A stretch of 64,000 bases of DNA. It comes from Desulfocarbo sp964620595 (GTDB taxonomy: Bacteria; Desulfobacterota; Desulfarculia; Desulfarculales; Desulfarculaceae). Shown here piece by piece: positions 40,232 through 50,001 of this stretch (the stretch's first letter is position 1; each line of letters opens with the position of its first letter). The notes below the pieces were generated by a model. The model was not told where the DNA came from and ran no database searches. It was given only the letters and a program-made list of their open reading frames with translations. The stretch lies in the NCBI GenBank assembly GCA_964620595.1, contig CAZUHP010000002.1, positions 62,001 to 126,000 on the forward strand, given 5' to 3'. The translations under genes were made by a program, and so were the position numbers.

Positions 40232-40987
40232 ATGTCAGGGCTTCTGCCTCGCGGACCCCTGGCCGGCCTGGCCGCTCCCTGGAAGGCACTCGGCTTCGTG
40301 GCGGCCCGGCCCAAGCTGTGGTGGCTCAGCATCACTCCCTTTCTCATCAACCTGGGACTTTTCGCCCTGTTCTTCTGGCTCAGCTATACCTATTTCGAGC
40401 AGTGGGTGCGCGGACTGCTGCCCTTGGACCAGGGCTGGTGGTGGCGGGCGCTGTTGTACCTGTTGGTGGTGCTCTTGGTGCTGCTCCTGCTCATGGTGGA
40501 GGTGTATCTATTCTCCGTGGTGGGCCGCATCGTGGCGGCGCCCTTTCTGGAGGCGCTCACCCGGCGGGTGGAGATATTGGCCCGGCCGGACGCCCCCAGC
40601 CCCCCGCAGATGGGTTTTTGGCGGAGCGTATGGCGGGTGGTGGTGCAGGAATCCAAGCGGGTGCTGATCTACCTGGTGCTGATGGCCCTGCTCCTGCTCC
40701 TGAACCTGGTTCCGGTGGTGGGCAGCCTGCTGTATGCAGGGCTGGCCTGGCTGGTCACCAGCTTCTTCCTGGCCAGCGAGTTCCTGGACTACCCCCTGGA
40801 ACGGCGGGGCTACTCCCTGGGGGCCAAGCTCGGCTACACCCGGCGGCTGGGGCTGACCGGCCTGGCCTTTGGCGCGGCGGTGTTCGTCCTGGGCATGGTG
40901 CCGGTGCTCAACCTGGCGCTTTTGCCCCTGGCCGCGGTGGGGGGCACCCTGCTTTTCCTGGAGCGGCCTCCCGCACCCCAACCCTGA
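40232..40987 (+). CDS. EI24/CysZ-family membrane protein
   Basis: A 251-residue protein with five to six hydrophobic segments. ATG 40232 is chosen because AGGAG at 40218-40222 is 9 bp upstream; the GTG at 40226 is too close. The segment KLWWLSITPFLINLGLF near the start and the PFLEALTRRVE-type cytoplasmic stretch fit the EI24/CysZ domain, as does the late ASEFLDYPLERRGYSLG motif. CysZ members are sulfate permeases, but many EI24 proteins have unknown roles. It starts just after the sppA stop. Confidence 0.82.
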   Translation: MSGLLPRGPLAGLAAPWKALGFVAARPKLWWLSITPFLINLGLFALFFWLSYTYFEQWVRGLLPLDQGWWWRALLYLLVVLLVLLLLMVEVYLFSVVGRIVAAPFLEALTRRVEILARPDAPSPPQMGFWRSVWRVVVQESKRVLIYLVLMALLLLLNLVPVVGSLLYAGLAWLVTSFFLASEFLDYPLERRGYSLGAKLGYTRRLGLTGLAFGAAVFVLGMVPVLNLALLPLAAVGGTLLFLERPPAPQP

Positions 40988-41042
40988 GGCGGGCGCAGGC
41001 GGCGTCCTGGGGCGCTCTGGGGGGCTGGGGCCTGGGGGGACT

Positions 41043-41080
41043 GGCTGAACGGCGGTGCGGTTTTCCGGTGTTTCGGGGCC
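41043..41080 (+). repeat. 38-bp direct repeat, copy 1
   Basis: Begins GGCTGAACGGCGGTGCGGTT and ends TTTCGGGGCC. It is identical over all 38 bases to the copy at 41109-41146, with 28 bp between them (66-bp period). No palindrome or transposase is visible. Confidence 0.9.
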
Positions 41081-41108
41081 CAAAACGGCACCCTGCTGAT
41101 GAATTTCG

Positions 41109-41146
41109 GGCTGAACGGCGGTGCGGTTTTCCGGTGTTTCGGGGCC
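41109..41146 (+). repeat. 38-bp direct repeat, copy 2
   Basis: Perfect match to 41043-41080. Both copies could be read through in more than one frame, but no start or ribosome site supports a gene. Confidence 0.9.
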
Positions 41147-41233
41147 TGATCCCCGGCCGGGAAAGCGCCGCCCACCCTGTCCGCTGAACAAGGCGGATTC
41201 CCCTTTTCACCGCCAGGAAATACCGGCATGGCA

Positions 41234-41262
41234 TTGACATGCTTACTTCATTATAATAGTTG
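41234..41262 (+). promoter_or_regulatory. Promoter of the GspG-like/motAB unit
   Basis: TTGACA (41234-41239), 17 bp, TAGTTG (41257-41262); a TATAAT at 41252-41257 overlaps with a non-ideal 12-bp spacing. Start would be near 41268, about 40 bp before the ATG. Confidence 0.5.
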
Positions 41263-41310
41263 AGTAATTATGACCGGCTTTTCAATGGACCCCTGGCGGG
41301 TGGGAGCATT

Positions 41311-42084
41311 ATGACTGCGTCAGCCGCGAGATACTGGTGTGCCGCCCTGATGGTGGCGTTTTTTTTGCTGGCCGGCCCTTGGGCTGCGCCGGCGGTCCAT
41401 GCCGGTCTGGTGGAAGCCGCCATCTGGCAGAAGGTGCAGACCCTCTTGGCCCAGGGCAAGGAGCTGGAGGCTTGCCGCGAGGCCGTTAAGTTGCAGGAAT
41501 ACAAGGACTCGCCGGTATACAAGAAGGCCCAGAAGGAGCTGGCCCGCCGCGGCATCAGCCTGGCCGATCCCTTGGCCTCCTACACTGCCAAGCGCATCGT
41601 GGACTTGCAAAACGAGACCCAGGCCGTGTCGGCGGCCACCGGCCAGCTTCCCAAGCCCGGGCTCCGGCCCAGGCACAAGGACGCCTGGGGCCATCCCATG
41701 CGGGTGGAGTTGGTGACCCGGGGGAGTTTCGTGTATGCTATTCGCTCGGCAGGGCCCGACGGCCGCTTCATGTCCGACGACGATTTGGTGGTGGGCGTGC
41801 GGGACGAGAGGGCCCTGGACCCCACTCCAGCCAACCCCTGGGATACTGCCCGCCAAAAGGGCCGCAGCAGCATGGTCAAGGGCCGCGGCGTGGCAGAGGA
41901 TGGCGGTTCGGGGGGCGGCATGGGGGGCAGCATGGGGGGCGGTTCGGGGGGCGGTTCGGGGGGCGGGGGCAGCCACGGCGCTGGCAGCGGTTCCTCCTCG
42001 CCGGAGTTGCCGCCGGCCGTCAAGGGAGCCAAGGAGGGTCACGAGGTGGAAGTGACCTTGGATGAACTACTCAAGAGCAAATAG
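41311..42084 (+). CDS. Secreted orphan protein with GspG-like C-terminal domain and glycine-rich tail
   Basis: A 257-residue exported protein. The ATG at 41311 has GGGAG upstream and begins a signal peptide (cleavage after VHAG). A helical region (LLAQGKELEACREAVKL) is followed by KDAWGHPMRVELV and YAIRSAGPDGRFMSDDDLVVG. These resemble the DPWG...SxGxDGxxxxDDI end of type II secretion pseudopilin GspG, including the acidic calcium-site pattern. There is no N-terminal prepilin methylation motif, so it is not a true pseudopilin. A Gly/Ser-rich tail (about 200-230) comes from a GGGGGGC-type repeat. It precedes motA by 24 bp; function unknown. Confidence 0.72.
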   Translation: MTASAARYWCAALMVAFFLLAGPWAAPAVHAGLVEAAIWQKVQTLLAQGKELEACREAVKLQEYKDSPVYKKAQKELARRGISLADPLASYTAKRIVDLQNETQAVSAATGQLPKPGLRPRHKDAWGHPMRVELVTRGSFVYAIRSAGPDGRFMSDDDLVVGVRDERALDPTPANPWDTARQKGRSSMVKGRGVAEDGGSGGGMGGSMGGGSGGGSGGGGSHGAGSGSSSPELPPAVKGAKEGHEVEVTLDELLKSK

Positions 42085-42108
42085 CCTGCCCAGGTAGAGG
42101 AGCCGTCC

Positions 42109-42894
42109 GTGGACATAGGAACCATCATCGGGATCGTGGTGGGTCTGGTCCTGGTGCTTGTGAGCATCATTCTCAAGGCCTCCCTCCTAGCATTCTTTGA
42201 CGTCTCCTCCATCCTCATCGTGGTGGGGGGCACCATATCGGCCACCTTGGTGGCCTTTCCCATGAAGTCGGTCATGGGTGCGGTCAAGGCCTCCATGACC
42301 ATCTTTTTCCAACACCGCATCGACCACGTGGGCACCGTGCGCGAGCTGCTCAAGGCGGCCGACGAGGTGCGCCGCAACGGCCCCCTGGCCCTGGAGAAGC
42401 TCAAGGCCAGCAATCCCTTCATGAAGACCGCCTTTGACCTGGTGGCCGACGGCATGCACGCCGATTCCATCCGCGAGGTCTTGAGCATCGAGTTGGAGGC
42501 CACCGTGGCCCGCCACGAAGAGGTGGTGAAAATCCTGGAGAAGATGGCCGACCTGGCCCCGGCCTGGGGAATGATCGGCACCCTGATCGGCCTGGTCATC
42601 ATGCTGCTGAACCTCAGCGACCCCTCGGCCATCGGCCCGGCCATGGCGGTGGCCCTTTTGACCACCCTCTATGGCGCCTTGTGGGCCAACCTGATCCTCT
42701 CGCCCAGCGCGGCCAAGCTGGAGGAACGCTCCGAGCGCGAGGCCCAGGACCATCGCCTGATCCTGGAGGGCGCCCTGGGCATGGCCCGCAACGAGAACCC
42801 CAGGGCCATCCAGCAGCGCCTGGTGGGCTTCATGCCCTCTGAGGACCGGGCGGAGCTGCAGAGCAAGGCCATGGCCAAGAAGAAGGGTAAGTAG
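42109..42894 (+). CDS. motA: Flagellar motor stator protein MotA (PomA-like)
   Basis: A 261-residue inner-membrane protein with four helices. The MotA/TolQ/ExbB family core is seen in VRRNGPLALEKLKASNPFMKTAF and in LAPAWGMIGTLIGLVIML, which with TLYGALWANLIL forms helices 3-4. The short cytoplasmic loop length and FDVSSILIVVGGT resemble the sodium-type PomA/MotA branch. With MotB it forms the ion-conducting stator of the flagellar motor. GTG start, with GAGGAG upstream. It shares one base with motB. Confidence 0.93.
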   Translation: MDIGTIIGIVVGLVLVLVSIILKASLLAFFDVSSILIVVGGTISATLVAFPMKSVMGAVKASMTIFFQHRIDHVGTVRELLKAADEVRRNGPLALEKLKASNPFMKTAFDLVADGMHADSIREVLSIELEATVARHEEVVKILEKMADLAPAWGMIGTLIGLVIMLLNLSDPSAIGPAMAVALLTTLYGALWANLILSPSAAKLEERSEREAQDHRLILEGALGMARNENPRAIQQRLVGFMPSEDRAELQSKAMAKKKGK

Positions 42895-43643
42895 TGGCCC
42901 GCAAGGTCAAAAAGGGTCTGCCTCCCTGGATGGGTACCTTTGCGGACATGTGTACCCTCCTTTTGACCTTTTTCGTGCTCTTGCTCACCTTCGCCAACAT
43001 GGACGTCAAGAAGTTCCAGGACATGCTGGGCTCGGTGAAGGAGGCCTTTGGCGTGCAGTTCCAGGATGTGGGCAAGTTTCAGCCCGTGCTTCCCGAGGTG
43101 AAGCCCCGGCCCTCGCGGACCAGGATGATACAGCCCACCATGCCCCAGCCCTCCATCCAGGACGCCAAGGATGCGGCCGAGGCCGCGGCCATGGCGGACC
43201 GGGTGCGGGACCTGATCAACGCGGTGGGCCTGGGCAACGCGGTGGAGATCAAGAGCGGGCCGCGGGGAGTGCGCATGCGGGTGAAGGGCCACCTCTTGTT
43301 CGAGCCCGGCCAGGCCACGGTGCGGCCCTCGGCCCGCAAGCTCCTGGAGAGCGTGGCCCGGGTCATGCACAAGTTCAATTTCTACCTCACCGTGGAAGGG
43401 CATACCGACAACCAGCCCATCCGCACCGCCCGCTTTCCCTCCAACTGGGAGCTGAGCGCCGCCCGGGCCTCGTCGGTGCTGCGCTACCTGCTCAGGCTGG
43501 GGGTGCCCCCCCGCCGGCTCACGGCGGTGGGCTATGCGGCCAACTATCCCATTGCCTCCAATTCCACCGAGGCGGGCCGCAACAAGAACCGCCGGGTGGA
43601 GTTCGTTTTCACCAAAAAGCCGCTCCGGGTGGGGGTGGATTAG
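42894..43643 (+). CDS. motB: Flagellar motor stator protein MotB (OmpA-domain)
   Basis: A 249-residue protein. It begins with a basic tail and a single membrane helix whose key aspartate is in WMGTFADMCTLLLTFFVLLL (Asp18, the ion-binding residue). A linker leads to an OmpA/MotB peptidoglycan-binding domain with EGHTDNQPIRTARFPSNWEL and NRRVEFVF. It anchors MotA to the cell wall. The Cys next to the aspartate, in ADMC, is unusual. GTG start overlapping motA by one base (TAGTG). No other flagellar gene is in the window. Confidence 0.94.
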   Translation: MARKVKKGLPPWMGTFADMCTLLLTFFVLLLTFANMDVKKFQDMLGSVKEAFGVQFQDVGKFQPVLPEVKPRPSRTRMIQPTMPQPSIQDAKDAAEAAAMADRVRDLINAVGLGNAVEIKSGPRGVRMRVKGHLLFEPGQATVRPSARKLLESVARVMHKFNFYLTVEGHTDNQPIRTARFPSNWELSAARASSVLRYLLRLGVPPRRLTAVGYAANYPIASNSTEAGRNKNRRVEFVFTKKPLRVGVD

Positions 43644-43754
43644 AGCCGGCGCCGGGTGCGCCCCGGCCCTGTCGGCTCCTGCCCTATATTCAGGGACGGG
43701 GATATCCTTGGCTTGCCGGCGCGGGAGCCAGGGGCTGCCTGGGCCTGGGAAGGG

Positions 43755-44593
43755 TCAGCTGCCGGCCGGAGCCAGGCGCAGGAGCAGGTTGCCCGCCACC
43801 TGGCGGCGGTAGGAGGCGCTGGCGCGCAGGTCGTCGATGGGCTCCACCGCCCGCCTGGCCAGCTCCGCCGCCCGGGCCAGGCTGTCGCGGTCCAGGGGCC
43901 GGCCCTCCAGGGCGGCTTCCACCTCCCGGTTTCTGACCACGGTGGGGCCCACGCTGCCCCAGGCCAGGCGGGCACGGTTCACCACCCCACTGGGCGCCAC
44001 CTCCAGCAGCGCCGCCAGGCTGGCCACGGAAATGGCCAGGGAGGCACGCTGGCCCACTTTTTCGAAGTGGTGCCGGTTGAAGCCGGTGGGCAGGGGCACG
44101 GCCACGCCCCGCAGCAGCTCCACCTTTCGCAACCCCACCCGGCCCGGACCCAGGATGAACTCGGCCAGGGGCACCCGCCGGGCAAAGCCGGGCGAAGCCA
44201 ACTCCACCGCGGCCCCCAGCACGTAGAGCGGGGGCAGGGTGTCGCCGGCCGGCGAGGCGGTGACGATGTTGCCGCCTATGGTCCCCATGTTGCGGACGAG
44301 CGGCGAGCCCAGCACCTCCAGGGCCCGGGCCAACACGGGCAGGTGTTCCCGCACCAGCGGCGAGGTCAGTAACTGGGCATGGGTGCAGCCAGCGCCGATG
44401 AACACCTCGTCCCCGCGCAGTTCCAGGCGCTTCAGCTCGGCCAGCCTCTCCAGGCAGATCAAGGGACGCTTCGGCTCCGGTGCCTGGCGCAGGCGCACCA
44501 AGAGGTCCGTGCCGCCGGCATAGACCAGGGCGTCCGGCCGGCGGTCCATCTCCTGCCACAGTTCACTGATGCTTTGGGGCAGGACCACCTGGC

Positions 44594-44597
<4 letters not shown>
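43755..44597 (-). CDS. Molybdenum hydroxylase FAD-binding subunit
   Basis: A 280-residue subunit of the CoxM/xanthine-dehydrogenase FAD type. ALVYAGGTDLLVRLRQ is the first FAD loop; IGAGCTHAQLLTSPLV and GSPLVRNMGTIGGNIVTASPAGDTLPPL (two blocks) give the second, and VEPIDDLRASASYRRQVAGNLL is the typical C-terminal end. It passes electrons from the iron-sulfur subunit to NAD or another acceptor. It starts 4 bp inside the iron-sulfur gene (ATGA), and is last in the L-S-M order. The substrate is unknown. Confidence 0.93.
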
Positions 44598-45063
<466 letters not shown>

Positions 45064-45064
<1 letters not shown>

Positions 45065-47379
45065 CAGGCACCGCCCTCCCGGCCGTCCAGCGCGGCCAGC
45101 ACCCGTTCCGGGGTCAGGGGGAAGCGGGTGGGGGTGACGCCGAGGGCCTGGGCCACGGCATTGCCCACCGCGGGTAGCGGCCCGTCTATGCCCAACTCGC
45201 CAGCGCCCTTGATGCCCAGGGGGCTGGAGGAGTCCGGCCCCTGCTTGAAAATGGTCTCCACCTCTGGCGCGTCCAGGCTGGTGGGAATGATGTAGGTGGC
45301 CAAATCCGGGGTCAGGGTGCGTCCCTCCTTGGTGATGAAGTCCTCGTACAGGGCATAGCCCAGGCCCTGCACCACCGCGCCCTGCATCTGTTGTTCGAGC
45401 AGTTGGGGGTTCAATATGCGGCCGCAGTCCGACACGGCCAGGTAGTCCAGCACCTCCACCTGCCCGGTGAGCTGGTCCACCTCCAGGGCGGCCAGGTGGG
45501 CGGCATAGGCGTAGACCGCGTGGGGGAAGCCGTGCAGGGCGATGTTCTGATCGGGTGCCTGGGGCCCCTCGGCCACTGGCGCGCGGAAGTAGTGGGTCAC
45601 CTCGCGCTGGTCGGGCTCCAGCGCCGCGATCACCTCGGCCAGGCCGAGGCGCTTGCCCAGGTTGGGATGCACTACCGCGCCGGGAACCAGCTCCAGTTCC
45701 CGCGGCGCCACCCCCCGGCCCATGAGTTCGGCGGCCTTGTCCAGGAGGCGGGCCTTCAGGACCCGGGCCGCGCCCAGGGTGGCGTTGCCAAAGGTGTAGG
45801 TGGTGCGGCTGGCCGAGGAAGAGCCGCTGGACTGGGTCTGGCGGGTGTCGGGCTGCCACAGCTCGAAGGCCTCGGCCGGCTGGCCCAGCACTTGGGCCGC
45901 GATCTGCACATAGGTGCTGGCGTTGCCCTGGCCCATGTCCACCACCCCGGAGTAGAGCCGGATGCGGCCGTCGGGCAGGAGCTGCAGGCGGGCCCTGGCC
46001 TCGTCGGGTATCACCGGGCCGTAGCCCATGGCATGCAGGAGCAGGGCCAGGCCCACCCCCCGCCGCTTGTGGGGCCCGGCCTGTTGCTGCCAGGCCTCGC
46101 GGTTTTGCCACAGGGGGTGCCGGGCCGCGGCCTCCAGGCAGTAGCGCAGCCCCTGGGGGTCTGCCAGCTTCACCCCGGCCGGGGTGGTTTCGCCGGGCTC
46201 CGGCAGGTTGCGGCGGCGAAGCTCCAGGGGGTCCAGGCCCAGCTCGCGGGCCAGCAGGTCCATGGTCAGCTCCATGCCCGCTGCGGCCTGGGGAACGCCG
46301 AAGCCCCGGAAGGGACCGCCGATGGGATTGTTGGTGTACACCGCCTGGGCCACCAGCTCGGCGTGGGGGATGCGATAGGGCCCGCCCGCGTGCTCCAGGC
46401 CCAGCACGGCCACCACCCCGCCCAGGTGGTCATAGGGTCCGGTGTCGTAGACCAGCCGGGCGGAAAGCGCTCGCAGGCTGCCGTCCCGGTCCGCGCCCAG
46501 GCGGTAGTGGAGCCGGGCCGGGTGGCGCTTGGCCCCGGCGATCATGCTCTCCTCCCGGCCCCACCACATCTTCACCGGCCGGCCCGGGCAGGCCAGGGCG
46601 GCCAGGGTGAGCAGGCTCTGCACGGTGACCCCGTCTTTGCCGCCAAAGGCCCCGCCGCAAAAGGGCGCCTGCAAGTGGATGCGCTTGGGGTCCAGGTCCA
46701 GGGCCCGGCCCACCTCCAGGCAATCGCGGTGAGGAGTCTGGGTGGACACCACCAGGTGGATGCTGCCGTCCGCCTCGGCACGGGCCCAGCCCGCCTCGGT
46801 CTCCAGGTAGGCGTGCTCCTGGCGAGGCAGCTCCCAGGTGGCTTCCACCACCACCGGGCAGGAGTCCAGGGCGGCGGCGCCTTGGCCCTTGACCAGGCGT
46901 CCTTCCAGCAACAGGTTGCCGCCCTCGAAATCCTCGTGCACCAGGGGGGCGCCGGGCTGGAGCGCCTCCTCGGGGTCGAACACCCCGGGCAGCTCCTCCA
47001 CCTCCAGGCGGATGGCCTCCAGGCCGCGGCGCAGGGCCTCCCGACTCTCGGCCACCACCAGGGCCACGGCGTCGCCGCAGTGGCGCACCTTGTCGTCCAC
47101 CAGCACCGGCTGGTCGTCGCGCACCACCCCCTGGCGGTTGGGGCCGGGCACGTCCTGGGCGGTGAGCACCGCCACCACTCCCTCCACCTGGCGCGCGTCT
47201 GCGGTGTGCACCGCCTTCAAGTGGGCGTGGGGCACCCCGGCCCGCTTGACCCCGGCCCAAAGGACCCCCTCGCCGTAATGGTCCACTGCGTAGACCTCGG
47301 CTCCGCGTACCTTGGCCGGTGCGTCCCGGCGGATGAGGGTGCTCCCCAAGACAGGCGGAGCGGCTTCTGGGCTGGACAT
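45064..47379 (-). CDS. Molybdenum hydroxylase large (molybdopterin) subunit, xanthine dehydrogenase family
   Basis: A 771-residue catalytic subunit. ATG 47379 has AGGAGG 5 bp upstream. The aldehyde oxidase/xanthine dehydrogenase hammerhead domain starts at about residue 17 (DAPAKVRGAEVYAVD). The cofactor blocks are APFCGGAFGGKDGV, PIGGPFRGFGVPQAAAGME and GQGNASTYVQIAAQVLG, and the catalytic glutamate is in GIKGAGELGIDGPLPA. The CoxL active-site loop AYxCSFR is absent, so this is not aerobic CO dehydrogenase; a purine, nicotinate or aldehyde substrate is likelier. Maturation genes (CoxD/XdhC-like) are not nearby. Confidence 0.93.
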
Positions 47380-47419
47380 GGTGCCTCCTGGGCGAAAGCC
47401 GGCTTGATCTGCCAGATAA

Positions 47420-47448
47420 TAATTAGGCCAGCCGCGCCGGCTTGTCAA
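47420..47448 (-). promoter_or_regulatory. Promoter of the molybdenum hydroxylase operon
   Basis: Minus-strand TTGACA (47448-47443), 17 bp, TAATTA (47425-47420) followed by TTATCT. It lies 41 bp upstream of the large-subunit start. Confidence 0.6.
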
Positions 47449-47565
47449 AGGCAATGGTAATGGTACTTGGTCTTGGCGCGACCGGCCACATGGGCTAGAA
47501 TAACGGACTCGAGGGGGCGCGGCCTGGTGGCGCTCCCCTAACGCATGATCATCAAGGAGCCGGAC

Positions 47566-48882
47566 ATGACCCAAGCCAACGCGCCGGTGTCCCTGCGGGT
47601 GCCCCTGGAGGCCGACCTGTTGCCCCTGGCCACCTCCTTTGCCGAGAATGCGGCGCTCTCCCTGGGGCTGGGCCGGCCCGAGGCCTTGCGGCTTACCCTG
47701 GCGGTGGAGGAGGTGTTCTCCTACCTTTCCACCGCCACCGAGGGCCGCGAAAGCCTGGTGCTGGAAGCCCTGGGCCGGGTGTATTGCGTGGAGCTGCGTC
47801 TGAGCTTTGGTTTCCGGGATGTGGACCTAGGCCTGTTCAACCTGGCGGCCCAGTTCTCGCCGGAGGACGAATCCTCCCTGGAGCAACTGGGCCTGCTCTT
47901 GGCCTCCCGCTCGGTGGACCGCTTCTTCTTGCAGGAGCAGCCCGACGGCGGCCTGGAGCTTCTGTTGATTAAGGACAAGGCCTATCCCCCGCCCGCCAGC
48001 CAGGAGCCGCCATCCGTGCAGCCCTTGGCCGACTTCCAGGTGCTCACCCCGGACGCAGGGCAGGTCAAGGAGGCGGCCCGCCTGCTCCAGGCCCATTACC
48101 CGCCCGCCCTTTTCCCGGAGTACTACACCCTGCCCGCCCGCCTGGCCGACATGGTGGCCAGCGGCGATGTGCAGGCCCTGGTGGCCGCCGACGAGCACGG
48201 CAACCTGGGTGGCGTCCTTTTCTGGCGCTTTGACAACCGGGTGACGGTGCGCTCCTACGGCCCCTATGTGTTCGGCCAGCCCGACCCGGCGCCGGTGGCC
48301 GAGGCCCTGGTGGAGGCGGTGCTGGGGCGGGTGGCCAAGAGCCAGGCAGTGGGCTTCGTGTGCCGCTATGCCACCCCGGAGCTGCCCCAGGAGTACTTTG
48401 AGCCCCTGGGCAGCCTGGACTATCTGGAGCCGGACGGGAGCCGCCGGCCCTGGCCCCACTTCTACCGCCAGTTGCGGGAGGACCCCGGCTCCCGGGTGTG
48501 GAGCCATCCCCGGCTCCAGGACTTCCTGCGGGAGACCTACGGCCGCCTGGCCCTGGCCCGGGACATCCACCTGATCCAGGCCGAGGGCGAGAGCCGCCCC
48601 CAGCATTCCCTGGTGGCGGCCCACCTGGAACGTGGCCAGGGTCATGTCACCCTGCGTCCCATGTGGGACGGCGCGGACGTGGAAGAAAACCTGTCCCGCC
48701 ACTTGGAGGTGCTGAAGGCCGAGGGACTGGTCAACATCTTCTTTGACCTGGACCTGGGCCTGCCCTGGCAAAGCCAATGGGTGCCGCCCCTGTTGGAGCT
48801 GGGTTTCACCCCGCGCCTGGTGCTGCCCTTTGGCGGCCGGGCCGATGTGGTGGTCTTCCAGCATCTGGGTGAGTCGGCCTGA
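47566..48882 (+). CDS. Degenerate anti-sigma-factor-like HATPase domain fused to a GNAT-like domain
   Basis: A 438-residue protein; ATG 47566 is chosen for AAGGAG 8 bp upstream. Residues 1-140 look like an RsbW-type HATPase_c_2 fold: PLATSFAENAALSLGLG, RLTLAVEEVFSYLS and ELLLIKDKA. The N-box Asn is replaced (EEVFSYL instead of E-x-x-x-N), so ATP binding may be lost. Residues 160-438 show GNAT-like features: LTPDAGQVKEAARLLQAHYP, then ALVAADEHGNLGGVLFW and GFVCRYATPELPQEYFEPLG. A kinase-linked acetyltransferase of this kind may sense a small molecule. First gene of a four-gene cassette whose next gene starts inside its stop codon. Confidence 0.65.
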   Translation: MTQANAPVSLRVPLEADLLPLATSFAENAALSLGLGRPEALRLTLAVEEVFSYLSTATEGRESLVLEALGRVYCVELRLSFGFRDVDLGLFNLAAQFSPEDESSLEQLGLLLASRSVDRFFLQEQPDGGLELLLIKDKAYPPPASQEPPSVQPLADFQVLTPDAGQVKEAARLLQAHYPPALFPEYYTLPARLADMVASGDVQALVAADEHGNLGGVLFWRFDNRVTVRSYGPYVFGQPDPAPVAEALVEAVLGRVAKSQAVGFVCRYATPELPQEYFEPLGSLDYLEPDGSRRPWPHFYRQLREDPGSRVWSHPRLQDFLRETYGRLALARDIHLIQAEGESRPQHSLVAAHLERGQGHVTLRPMWDGADVEENLSRHLEVLKAEGLVNIFFDLDLGLPWQSQWVPPLLELGFTPRLVLPFGGRADVVVFQHLGESA

Positions 48883-49988
48883 TGCATAGCCTGGCCCTGG
48901 ACAAGCTGGTCCCGGACTACATCAAGGGGTTCGAGGCCTACATACCCAGCAAGCCCGACCCGGAGCTGATGCGGCTCTACGGGGTGGACCACCTCTACCG
49001 CCTGAACAACAACGAGAACCCCCTGGGCCCGCCGGCCGCGGCCCAGGAGGTGATCCGCAACTTCTCCCCGCCCAAGGCGGCGCTCTATCCCAGCGGCGAC
49101 GTGTACTACCTGCGCTACGCCCTGGCCGAGCGCTTCGACATGGACCCGGACCAGTTCCTGGTGGGCAATGGGGCCAACGAGGTCATCGCCTTTGCCATCA
49201 AGGCCTTTTGCGAGGCCGGCGACAACATCGTCACCGCGGACAAGACCTTTGCGGTCTACGAGTGGGTGGCCGAGTTCAGCGGCTTCAAGGCCAAGCTGGT
49301 GCCGCTCAAGGACTTCGGCTTTGACGACCAGGGCATGCTGGAGGCCATTGACGAGCGCACCAAGATCATCTTTCTCTGCAACCCCAACAACCCCACCGGC
49401 ACCTGGTGGGACCAGGACCGCTTGCGGCGGTTCCTGGACGCGGTGGCCGGCCGCCAGATCGTGGTGGTGGACGAGGCCTACTTCGAGTTCGTGGAGCACC
49501 CCGATTATCCCGACGGCATGCAGCTTTTGCGCGAGTACCCCAACCTGGTGGTGTTCCGCACCTTCTCCAAGATGTACGGCCTGGCGGGCCTGCGTATCGG
49601 CTATCTGGCCGGCTCCCTGGAGGTGGTGGACGTGATCCGCCGCACCTGCGTGGTGTACTCGGTGAACGTGCTGGCCCAGGAGGCGGCCCTTGCCGCCCTT
49701 TCCGACGACGCCGAACATATCGCCGCCACCCGCCGCCTGGTGCGCGAGGAAAAGGCCTTTCTCGCCCGGGAGATGGAGCGCCTGGGGCTGCGCACCCAGA
49801 TGGGGGAAGGCTGCTTCGTCATGGTCCGCCTGCCCATGAGCGATACCCTGGCCTACCGCAAGCTCATGGCCCAGGGGGTGATGATCCGCTCCATGACCGG
49901 CTTTCGTTTCCCCAACTGGATCCGGGTGAGCGTGGGCAGCCACCAGGCCATGGAGGCCTTTGTGACCGCCCTGGAAGGTATTCTCTAA
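48882..49988 (+). CDS. HisC-like aminotransferase (second paralogue)
   Basis: A 368-residue PLP aminotransferase of the histidinol-phosphate aminotransferase family. HLYRLNNNENPLGPPAAAQ, NGANEVIAFAIKAFCEAGD, NPNNPTGTWW, VVVDEAYFEFVEHP and FRTFSKMYGLAGLRIGYLAG with Lys230 are all present. A true hisC lies at 35533, so this copy probably acts on a different amino acid or keto acid. Its start shares one base with the stop of the HATPase-GNAT gene (TGATG), and an MFS transporter and a second GNAT gene follow, suggesting a synthesis-and-export unit for a modified amino compound. The product is unknown. Confidence 0.88.
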   Translation: MHSLALDKLVPDYIKGFEAYIPSKPDPELMRLYGVDHLYRLNNNENPLGPPAAAQEVIRNFSPPKAALYPSGDVYYLRYALAERFDMDPDQFLVGNGANEVIAFAIKAFCEAGDNIVTADKTFAVYEWVAEFSGFKAKLVPLKDFGFDDQGMLEAIDERTKIIFLCNPNNPTGTWWDQDRLRRFLDAVAGRQIVVVDEAYFEFVEHPDYPDGMQLLREYPNLVVFRTFSKMYGLAGLRIGYLAGSLEVVDVIRRTCVVYSVNVLAQEAALAALSDDAEHIAATRRLVREEKAFLAREMERLGLRTQMGEGCFVMVRLPMSDTLAYRKLMAQGVMIRSMTGFRFPNWIRVSVGSHQAMEAFVTALEGIL

Positions 49989-50001
49989 AGGTGTTCCCTA
50001 T

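Larger units (their letters stand above)
40988..41310. other. Intergenic region with direct repeats and promoter
   Basis: 323 bp without a gene. Left part G-rich; centre holds two copies of a 38-bp direct repeat; right part is AT-rich with the promoter of the next gene. Confidence 0.65.

Noticed and set aside
41043..41146. CRISPR repeat-spacer pair
   Set aside because: Two 38-bp copies with one 28-bp spacer look superficially like a mini-array, but there are only two units, no leader and no cas genes.
45391..47460. Long plus-strand open frame opposite the molybdenum hydroxylase large subunit
   Set aside because: Shadow of a clear family gene; no ribosome site or domain.
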